A stretch of DNA of 64,000 nt, taken from the NCBI GenBank assembly GCA_965247385.1, contig CBDFHG010000007.1, forward strand, positions 372,001 through 436,000. The letters are read 5' to 3'. This DNA comes from Thermohalobaculum sp965247385. GTDB taxonomy: Bacteria > Pseudomonadota > Alphaproteobacteria > Rhodobacterales > Rhodobacteraceae. Made by a program: the position numbers and the translations under genes. The notes beneath the pieces are model-generated. The model searched no databases and was not told the DNA's origin. It saw nothing but the letters and a program-made list of their open reading frames with translations. Shown piece after piece: positions 17,980 through 24,413 of this stretch (the stretch's first letter is position 1; the number at the start of each line of letters is the position of its first letter).

Positions 17980-18450
17980 TCATATCCGGGAAAGCACGCC
18001 TTCAATCGATCAACAGTGGACCGCCAGAGCGGCGTTTTAGGCTTGCAGACGGTATTCTGGTTTCCAAACATACCGACTTCCTGGACGGCATTTGCTTCAG
18101 AAACAGTCTCGAGCCATGCAACTGGCACGAAATACTCCGACTTATCCAGGTCGTCGGCGTGCTCTCGGTGATGTGGTGTCTCTAGGACGTCCACCCTCCT
18201 TCATCTCTTTGATCTTTTCATCATCAAGCTCCACGCTTACCCCTATCTTTTCTAAGGACTCGAAGATATTTGTCGTTATCTCATGCAAGAGCTTCAGTGT
18301 CTTAAGCGTCATAAAGACACCGACTTGGTCGGTTATCTTCCCCGGCTCATGCTCGATCCCAAACCGTATTTTGACGTTATTATCGTTGGCTGTGAGTCCA
18401 ATGGCATCCGCAGGAATATACCGAAAATCCTTGGCGTGGTCGTTATCCAT
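17958..18450 (-). pseudogene. Third gene of the toxin-antitoxin operon, frameshifted and 3'-truncated by IS630
   Basis: The first frame (MDNDHAKDFRYIPADAIGLT, from 18450) has the outline of small DUF3467-type proteins: a beta-rich start, then MTLKTLKLLHEITTNIFESL. It overlaps the antitoxin stop by eight bases (ATGGATAA). After KEMKEGG it runs out of frame to 18142. Removing one G of the GGG run at 18194-18196 joins it to a second frame, KEVDVLETPHHREHADDLDK, with SEYFVPVAWLETV and a distinctive GNQNTVCKP motif, then RSTVDRLKACF. The last codons before 17958 come from the IS630 end, so the true C-terminus is lost by a few residues. I do not know its function. Two separate overlapping genes are possible but the second has no well-placed start. 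Confidence 0.6.
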
Positions 18451-18943
18451 GGGCGGTTTCCTTGTAACTAGGGCCCGAATTTGCGGAGCTTGAGAAGGAA
18501 CGGACCAATCCGCCCTGCGACACACTCGACGTCGTCGCTCTACTGATCCTGGAGATAATTGGCGATCCTGTTGAGGTTGTAAGTTGCATCTGTCGCGTAC
18601 TCGGCGGCGCGTCTTCATCAAATGGCCGAACATCGCTATTCAACGGCGTGCGCTTAAAGGCAGTGAGCACGGCGCTAAAGGACACAAAGCGAGCGCCTAA
18701 TGCGATATCAAACGCTGACGCAATTTTTCGAAGCGTGTTCAATCGAGCGCCCTCGGTCGAGTCTTCTAGGCTCGAAATCGTAGGCTGCGTCAGCCCCGAT
18801 TCTTGAGCAAGCTTTTGCTGTGTCCAGCCCCGGTGCTTACGCAGGTAGTAGATTTGCGCAGACAGTCGATCATCTACGAGACCCTCCGCAAAGGCGTCTC
18901 GATACTCCTTATCCGATAGGTTTACCCAAGTGGAATCTGTCAT
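18443..18943 (-). CDS. XRE-family antitoxin (HigA-like)
   Basis: A 166-residue protein. Residues about 28-85 form a helix-turn-helix of the Cro/C1 type: LRKHRGWTQQKLAQESGLTQ then PTISSLEDSTEGARLNTLRK and IASAFDIALGARFVSF. The long Ser/Thr-rich tail has no recognisable fold. The start at 18943 (MTDSTW) is chosen because it overlaps the toxin stop as ATGA; a start at 18952 is possible. Placed directly after a RelE/Gp49-type toxin, it most likely neutralises the toxin and represses the operon. Downstream, its last codons overlap the third gene by eight bases. Base composition is lower in GC than the housekeeping genes, in keeping with an acquired module. Confidence 0.8.
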   Translation of the reverse strand: MTDSTWVNLSDKEYRDAFAEGLVDDRLSAQIYYLRKHRGWTQQKLAQESGLTQPTISSLEDSTEGARLNTLRKIASAFDIALGARFVSFSAVLTAFKRTPLNSDVRPFDEDAPPSTRQMQLTTSTGSPIISRISRATTSSVSQGGLVRSFSSSANSGPSYKETAHG

Positions 18944-19329
18944 TTTTTCCATCTCTTTGTGGTGCCTTTACCATTTTCTCGCGCCGACTTTAGCCGCTCC
19001 GCCTTCTTTAGGTCTGTCCTATCGAGCTGATTGTTCTTCTCGACTGATCCATAAAAAAGAAGTAGCTCCCGCGTCCCAGACCGAATCCCGAGGGGCCGAA
19101 GCATCTTCTTTCCAAGGCTGGTGACCCGCAATTCCCAAAGCCCATCCGAAGATCGATATCGCGTCCACCACTTCGGAGGCAGATCGACGTCGATTGACTC
19201 AATGCTCTCAAGACGAGCATCGATTTTCGCCTTGTCTTTGACCGTTATGGCTTGAGACACCAGCCAATCATCCTCAAATGGGCACCTCCCACTTTTGTCT
19301 ACGTAGAGCTTGACTTTCCATCGGGCCAT
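18940..19329 (-). CDS. RelE/HigB (Gp49-like) toxin
   Basis: A 129-residue basic protein: KVKLYVDKSGRCPFEDDWL at the start, then KIDARLESIES, WELRVTSLGKKMLRPLG, and ELLLFYGSVEKNNQLDRTDL, ending in LKKAERLKSARENGK. The order of an N-terminal strand, a helical middle, ELR and a C-terminal KKAE-x-LK-x-A helix matches phage Gp49/HigB-type ribosome-dependent mRNA interferases. The start at 19329 (MARWKVK) is taken from family length; the frame is open further upstream without a ribosome site. It is first in the operon, the order usual for higBA. The Arg and Lys in the core suggest it is functional, but this is not tested. Confidence 0.75.
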   Translation of the reverse strand: MARWKVKLYVDKSGRCPFEDDWLVSQAITVKDKAKIDARLESIESIDVDLPPKWWTRYRSSDGLWELRVTSLGKKMLRPLGIRSGTRELLLFYGSVEKNNQLDRTDLKKAERLKSARENGKGTTKRWKK

Positions 19330-19593
19330 TTCGAGACGGTATCGCTTCAGCGCTAAAAGTCTAGCACGCCAATCTATAAAGTTTCTATCCATAAACGCTA
19401 TGATTTTTGGATTTACTTTCAAGGGGTCGCTGGCTCGGCGGCTTGATCTGTCCGGTTTAGCGGTGGCGTATGCCATTTTTCGTGTCCAGGTTGAATTTTC
19501 CGACAGATTTTTCATTGGCCTGAAGGCTGCAGGCATGCTTACAGGCCGGGCGGTGCCGGTTTTTCAACATTGGGCCGGCGGTTTGGGCTATGT

Positions 19594-19914
19594 TGGTTTG
19601 AGGAAGTCCACGCGGTGATGAAGCACGACCTGGCTGGCGGCACCCTGCCCTCGGGTCGGTTCGGAGCCAATGCGGCCTGGTGGGCGATCATGGTGCTGGC
19701 GCATAATTTGAATGCGGTGATGAAGCGACTGGTTCTGGGACCGGCCTGGGTGGCACGGCGGATGAAGGCCTTGCGCCTGGCTCTGATCGCCCTGCCTGGC
19801 CGGGTGATCCGTCATGCGCGGCGGCTGATCATCCGTTTGGGGAGCGAAGCGGGGCTCGATCTGGTGCTGAGCGCCAGGCGGAAGATCCTGGCCCTGGCGC
19901 GCGGCCCGACCTGA
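19594..19914 (+). pseudogene. IS1380-family transposase, C-terminal remnant
   Basis: About 106 codons match the end of IS1380 transposases: EEVHAVMKHDLAGGTLPSG, then FGANAAWWAIMVLAHNLNAV, MKRLVLGPAW, and PGRVIRHARRL. The catalytic part upstream is missing. The noncoding 3' part of the same IS probably continues to about 20160. Confidence 0.85.
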
Positions 19915-20197
19915 CGGCTCCGGCTTGCCACGATATCCTTGCTGAAGTGCGATGCCGGCTCCCGGCCAGGGCTCCGCTTGGCCAACGGACAGGCGCGGGA
20001 CCCGCAAGACGCGTGGCCGCCTTGAGACTATCTCCTCAAGCGCGAAAATCCGCGGGAGTGACGCCCAGGCGCGAGCCGAAAACCCCACAACGCCGCCCAT
20101 CGCCGCCCCTGCCGAGGCGCGTCAGGGATTTAGTTCGGGAATCCTGGGGAAGCTTCGCTCGTGACAACCAGTGATCGTAGTGCGACTATCTCGCACC
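19915..20197. other. Noncoding 3' remnant of the IS1380 copy
   Basis: No gene is seen. The sequence is GC-rich and holds GAAAATCCGCGGGAGTGACG and a downstream CGTCAGGGATTTAGTTCGGG stretch of the type found at the ends of IS1380 copies. No matching left end is present. Confidence 0.4.
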
Positions 20198-20272
20198 ATG
20201 AACTGGATTGATATCATCAAGGAATTCTTGGAGGAGAAATGGCTCCCCACTCTGGTGGCAATTTTCTGGTAG
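20198..20272 (+). CDS. Possible 24-residue leader peptide or lost N-terminus of the TPR gene
   Basis: MNWIDIIKEFLEEKWLPTLV followed by AIFW and a stop. It has an amphipathic start and then a hydrophobic run. It ends inside the TPR gene in another frame. The hydrophobic part LVAIF is encoded twice, by CTGGTGGCAATTTT (20252-20265) and CTGGTAGCTATCTT (20266-20279). If one 14-bp copy were absent, the peptide would run in frame into TLIWSNRKK of the TPR protein. Confidence 0.35.
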   Translation: MNWIDIIKEFLEEKWLPTLVAIFW

Positions 20273-21963
20273 CTATCTTCACTTTGATCTGGTCGAATCG
20301 CAAAAAGCAAAATAGTTATCCAGATAAAGGCAGTGCGGGAACCGGCGACCATCACGACGTGGGCCAGACAGCCACGGGGCCTGGACCGAAAAACCAAATC
20401 GGCGTCAACTATGGGTCCATATCTACGACTATTGGCCTTTCAACTGACGATGTTGTTGATCGTCTGATTTCCGAGTCTGCGAAAAGGACTGTAGCAGAGA
20501 CAGAACGGGACGCTGCATTAGCTGGATTAAGAGAGAGAAATAATACACCCGCAGAACGCAACGAACGGAGGAAGACAGTTGCAGGTTTGCAAAATGCAGT
20601 TGCCTCACGAGAGACTATTGCAGATTTCAACGCGAAGGCCCTCGCAGCTATTAAGGATCGCGATCCGGTATCGACCGCTGGATATTTTCAAATGGAACTT
20701 GATCGCCGCGAATCTGAGCTTGAACATGGCTCGATGCAAGCCTCGGAAACCGCGCGCCAGCTTGGTTCAATCCTCTATCGGACAAACACGCAACGTGCCC
20801 TTGAAACATACCAGAAAGCGGTAATCCACGACCCGCAATCCGCCAATGCTTGGAACATGATCGGCATGCTTCAGCTCAGGTTGGGCAACCTCGACGCGGC
20901 TTTTGATGCACTCCAAAAAGTACTTTCCCTTGGAAATATTGCATCCGATAAGGCAGTAGTGGCAATCGCCTACGGCAATCTCGGCTTGATTTACCGGATG
21001 CGCGGGAATCTTGAGCAGGCCGAGGCAATGCTCCGCAAGAGCCTGGCCATCGATGAGGAACTGGGCCGCAAGGAGGGCATGGCCAATCAATACGGCAATC
21101 TCGGCCTGATCTACCTTACCCGCGGGGATCTTGAGCAGGCCGAGGCGATGCTCCGCAAGAGCCTGGCCATCAATGAGAAACTGGGCAGCAAGGAGGGCAT
21201 GGCCAGCACCTATGGCAATCTTGGCCTGATCTACCTTACCCGCGGGGATCTTGAGCAGGCCGAGGCGATGCTCCGCAAGAGCCTGGCCATTGATGAGAAA
21301 CTGGGCAGCAAGGAGAGCATGGCCATCACCTATGGCAATCTTGGCCTGATCTACCAAACCCGCGGGGATCTTGAGCAGGCCGAGGCGATGCACCGCAAGA
21401 GCCTGGCTCTCAACGAGGAACTGGGCCGCAAGGAGGGCATGGCCAGCCAATACGGCAATCTCGGCCTGATCTACCTTACCCGCGGGGATCTTGAGCAGGC
21501 CGAGGCGATGCTCCGCAAGAGCCTGGCCATCAATGAGAAACTGGGCAGCAAGGAGGGCATGGCCAGCACCTACGGCAATCTTGGCCTGATCTACTTTACC
21601 CGCGGGGATCTTGAGCAGGCCGAGGCGATGCACCGCAAGAGCCTGGCCATCGATGAGGAACTGGGCCGCAAGGAGGGCATGGCCAATCAATACGGCAATC
21701 TCGGCCTGATCTACCTTACCCGCGGGGATCTTGAGCAGGCCGAGGCGATGCTCCGCAAGAGCCTGGCCATCAATGAGAAACTGGGCAGCAAGGAGGGCAT
21801 GGCCATCCAATACAGAAATCTCGGCCTGATCTACCAAACGCGCGAGGATCTTGAGCAGGCCTGCGGCCATTGGCGCAAGGCGCTTACCTTATTTGAAGAC
21901 GTTGGCGCGCAGGCACAGATTGAGGCAGTGCAGTCCTTGATCGACGAGTCTTGCTCAAGCTGA
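20239..21963 (+). CDS. TPR protein with near-identical repeats
   Basis: A 574-residue protein. It has a short hydrophobic segment (FLVAIFTLIW, residues 9-18), a Gly/Asn linker (GPGPKNQIGVNYGS), a charged helical region (about 70-165), a degenerate TPR-like part (about 180-240), and then eight tandem TPR units of 40 residues: YGNLGLIYLTRGDLEQAEAM, LRKSLAINEKLGSKEGMA. TPR arrays bind other proteins. The linker plus TPR layout is common in uncharacterised membrane-linked TPR proteins and in some signalling or defence proteins, but nothing here fixes a role. GGAGGAGAA stands right before the ATG at 20239. The location, between a toxin operon and IS debris, suggests an accessory gene. Confidence 0.8.
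   Translation: MAPHSGGNFLVAIFTLIWSNRKKQNSYPDKGSAGTGDHHDVGQTATGPGPKNQIGVNYGSISTTIGLSTDDVVDRLISESAKRTVAETERDAALAGLRERNNTPAERNERRKTVAGLQNAVASRETIADFNAKALAAIKDRDPVSTAGYFQMELDRRESELEHGSMQASETARQLGSILYRTNTQRALETYQKAVIHDPQSANAWNMIGMLQLRLGNLDAAFDALQKVLSLGNIASDKAVVAIAYGNLGLIYRMRGNLEQAEAMLRKSLAIDEELGRKEGMANQYGNLGLIYLTRGDLEQAEAMLRKSLAINEKLGSKEGMASTYGNLGLIYLTRGDLEQAEAMLRKSLAIDEKLGSKESMAITYGNLGLIYQTRGDLEQAEAMHRKSLALNEELGRKEGMASQYGNLGLIYLTRGDLEQAEAMLRKSLAINEKLGSKEGMASTYGNLGLIYFTRGDLEQAEAMHRKSLAIDEELGRKEGMANQYGNLGLIYLTRGDLEQAEAMLRKSLAINEKLGSKEGMAIQYRNLGLIYQTREDLEQACGHWRKALTLFEDVGAQAQIEAVQSLIDESCSS
20971..21870. repeat. 120-bp tandem repeat (TPR units)
   Basis: Units begin at 20971, 21091, 21211, 21331, 21451, 21571, 21691 and 21811. 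Inner units differ at only a few bases. Two-unit blocks recur (21091 and 21691), pointing to recent duplication or gene conversion. Confidence 0.95.
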
Positions 21964-21972
21964 CTTTTAAAA

Positions 21973-22071
21973 CAGGACGGCAGCCAGCATTTATGGGTGC
22001 CGGGGCAGTACTGGGATCTGATTGTCACTATGGATGATGCCACGAATGCACACTACTCGGTCCGCTGTTAA
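21973..22071 (+). pseudogene. ISNCY-type transposase fragment
   Basis: Thirty-two codons read QDGSQHLWVPGQYWDLIVTM then DDATNAHYS. This matches the first catalytic region of ISNCY (IS1202-like) transposases, where the MDDAT motif carries the Asp. Both ends are cut off. Confidence 0.7.
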
Positions 22072-22117
22072 GAAGCCGGTTTGAGCGCTGATTGTGGTGT
22101 TATGGCGGTCACCATTG

Positions 22118-22825
22118 CGGCGGGGCAAGACCTCGAAACCGTTGGCGGTGTCAGACCGCTTGATGATCTCGATGGCCCAGTCGCCGTGGCGCTTGAGCGC
22201 GGACCTCGGTTTCTCCCCGGCATAGCCGCCGCCGGCGAAGACGTGGCGAAGCCAGGGGAAGCGATACCGGATGGCCCCGGGCACGTCCGGCGCCCCGTCG
22301 CGGTCCTGAATATCGGCGCCATGGATCACGGCGAACAGCATCAGGCCAAGTGTGTCGGTGACGATGTGGCGCGTGCGGCCCTTGACCCTTTTCCCGGCGT
22401 CATAGCCGCAAACCCCTCCACTCTCGGTCGTTTTCATGCTCTGGCTGTCGATCACACCCGCCGCCTGTATGATAATGGGGGCTGGCTTCTCGGCCTTCCA
22501 GCTCGTGCGTGCCGGCAACCAGCAGATGGTTGATCGTCTGCCACAGGCCAGCGTTGCGCCACGCATAGACATAGCCCCGGACCGTCGAGACCGGCGGGGA
22601 ATCCTTCGGCAGCATCCGCCACTGACAGCCGCTGGTCCCGATATGGAAGATCGCATCCGTGACCGCGCGGAGGTCCGATGTCCTCGGTCGGCCACCGCGC
22701 CGGGCGGGCGGCAGAAGTGGCGCAATCAGCGTCCACTCGCGGTCGGTCAAATCGCCTGGATAGCGCGTGCAATCCCGTCTATGCTCAACACGAGCGGTAT
22801 CGTCCCATGGCATTCGATCCTCCAT
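22118..22825 (-). pseudogene. IS5-family transposase, frameshifted and truncated
   Basis: The N-terminal half (YPGDLTDREWTLIAPLLPP, then RRGGRPRTSDLRAV and GCQWRMLPKDSPP) and the catalytic half (AAGVIDSQSMKTTESGGVCG, TDTLGLMLFAVIHGADIQDR, VFAGGGYAGEK) lie in different frames that meet near 22475, where a short insertion reads as HYHTGGG. The C-terminus stops at FEVLPRR, before the WVVERTFAWL motif that carries the catalytic Glu. It is therefore dead. Confidence 0.85.
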
Positions 22826-23080
22826 CTTCTCGTCAAAGACGGTGAATCACAACCTGCCGATATCGCTCAACAACTTTTAAATCGGGCTCTAAGTGACGCG
22901 CTAGAGACCTGCCGGACTGATGAAGTTGCCGGGGCCTTGCGCGATATCGGGCGCACGAACGGATGCAAGGTGCAATCGTTGAGTGGCGGCGGTAACATGC
23001 ACCTTGCCGAGATCATCGATATATTGCAGCGCGCTGGTCCTCTCCTCGTCGCGATACCGTCGCGTTCGAAACGGACTTGA
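22826..23080 (+). pseudogene. Fragment resembling an addiction-module antidote (COG3636-like)
   Basis: An open frame continues from the IS5 edge to a stop at 23080. It reads VKDGESQPADIAQQLLNRAL, then DALETCRTDEVAGALRDIGR, a short gap, and SGGGNMHLAEIIDILQRAGP. The outline resembles HigA-type putative addiction antidotes (ALGDIARA ... GNP-x-F-x-T-x-x-K-V-x-x-ALG), but the central HTH helices are shortened. The N-terminus has been cut by the IS5. Low confidence; it may be an unrelated gene end. Confidence 0.3.
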
Positions 23081-23254
23081 GATACCGTTCAGAAGAAACG
23101 TTGTGGAACTGCACCCTGTTCCCTCGCCAATAGCCTCCACGCACATTCTCAGCGTCAAGGGAAGCGATTCCGCCCCCGGCAAGGATTGCGGGATTGGAGC
23201 CAGTGACCGGCACTGCATTCATCCCGGCACGAAATCCTCCCCCGCCGCCAGAAC

Positions 23255-23288
23255 GAAAACGGCCCCGGGCGCAACACCCGGAGCCGTT
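23255..23288 (-). terminator. Terminator after sodB
   Basis: On the minus strand ACGGCTCCGGGTG-TTGCG-CCCGGGGCCGT is followed by TTTTC, about 20 bp after the sodB stop codon. Confidence 0.75.
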
Positions 23289-23307
23289 AGAGCAAGATGA
23301 GGCATGA

Positions 23308-23913
23308 TCAGCCGCCAGCAGCCGCCAGACGCTCCGCAACGTTCTCCCAGTTCACCAGATTGTCGAGGAAGTTTGCCAGATAGACCGGCCGTTTGTTGCG
23401 GAAATCGATGTAGTAGGAGTGCTCCCACACATCGCAGCCCAGCAACGCGGTCTGGCCGAAGCACAGCGGGTTCACCCCGTTTGGCGTCTTGGTGACCTTC
23501 AGCGCGTCGCCGTCCTTGACCAGCCAGCACCAGCCCGAACCGAACTGGCCGACACCGGCGGTGGCGAACTGCTCCTTGAAGGCGGCGGCCGAGCCGAAGG
23601 CGTCATTGATGCGGGCTTCCAGCTCCGACGGCATGTTGCGGCCCGACGGCCCCATCATCTGCCAGAACTGCATGTGGTTCCAATGCTGGGATGCATTGTT
23701 GAACAGCCCCGCCTTGTCGGCGTCGTTATACGAAGCGGTGACAACCTCCTCCAGGCTGCTGCCCTCCAGGCCCGAACCCGCCAGCAGCTTGTTGCCGTTG
23801 TCGACATAGGCCTTGTGGTGCAGGTCGTGATGGAACTGAAGCGTCTCCTCCGACATGCCGCCGTCGGCCAGCGCGTTGTGGGCATAGGGTAGATCGGGAA
23901 GTTCAAAGGCCAT
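23308..23913 (-). CDS. sodB: Superoxide dismutase, Fe type
   Basis: A 201-residue cytoplasmic SOD converting superoxide to oxygen and hydrogen peroxide. Metal ligands are all present: His in QFHHDLHH (about residue 27), His in SQHWNHMQFW (about 75), and Asp and His in DVWEHSYYIDF (about 160). The outer-sphere motifs GSGWCWLV and QTALLGCDVWEH favour iron over manganese, though metal use cannot be proved from sequence. The start at 23913 (MAFELPDLPY) matches family length and has AAGGGGA upstream. It is a single gene with its own terminator. An IS-rich region begins just downstream. Confidence 0.95.
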   Translation of the reverse strand: MAFELPDLPYAHNALADGGMSEETLQFHHDLHHKAYVDNGNKLLAGSGLEGSSLEEVVTASYNDADKAGLFNNASQHWNHMQFWQMMGPSGRNMPSELEARINDAFGSAAAFKEQFATAGVGQFGSGWCWLVKDGDALKVTKTPNGVNPLCFGQTALLGCDVWEHSYYIDFRNKRPVYLANFLDNLVNWENVAERLAAAGG

Positions 23914-24034
23914 GGGTCGGTTCCCCTTGATTGTTGTGGGCGCTAATCTCGCGGGGCGGTCGCCCCTCGTGGCGGAATATAGAGGGAATGACAGCGGGAG
24001 AAAGGAAAATCGCCGCCCTCCCGGTCGATTCCCC

Positions 24035-24397
24035 TCAAACCGCCACCAGCACCGCCGCGACCCGGCGGTCTTCGGCCAGCAGCACGTTGTAGGTCCGGCA
24101 GGCCGAAGCGGTCGCCATGATCTCGACCCCCATCCCGGTCCCCTCCAGTGCCTCACGCAGCGCCGGCGCAATGGGGGATATCCTGGCCCCCTGCCCGATC
24201 AGCACCACGTCGATCTCGCCCGCCTGGGCGACCAGCGGCACCAACACCGCCAGATCGACCGGCCCGTCGAAGCCATGCACCCCACCCGGCGACAGAACCA
24301 GCGAGCCATCATGCCAGGCGCCTTCGATCCGGAATCCGCCGTCGCCATAGGCGTCCACCGGCAGGCGTCCCGTCAGGCTGATCTCGCTCATCCGCAT
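24035..24397 (-). CDS. Mth938-domain protein
   Basis: A 120-residue protein with the Mth938/NDUFAF3-like fold: GRLPVDAYGDGGFRIEG, SLVLSPGGVHGF, then IDVVLIGQGARISPIAPALR, and a GMGVEIMATASACRTYNVLL motif. Homologues are widespread and are often encoded next to secDF in Alphaproteobacteria. The eukaryotic relative helps assemble respiratory complex I, but the bacterial role is unclear. The start at 24397 has AAGG upstream and lies 16 bp after the secDF stop, so the gene probably belongs to the yajC-secDF operon. Confidence 0.82.
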   Translation of the reverse strand: MRMSEISLTGRLPVDAYGDGGFRIEGAWHDGSLVLSPGGVHGFDGPVDLAVLVPLVAQAGEIDVVLIGQGARISPIAPALREALEGTGMGVEIMATASACRTYNVLLAEDRRVAAVLVAV

Positions 24398-24413
24398 GAA
24401 AGCACCTTCAGCG

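Noticed and set aside
17941..18171. Plus-strand frame across the IS630 end
   Set aside because: It spans the junction of the IS end and the toxin-operon gene and has no ribosome site or similarity.
20767..21870. Long minus-strand frame opposite the TPR repeats
   Set aside because: It exists only because the repeats lack stops on that strand; the plus-strand frame has proper TPR units and a ribosome site.
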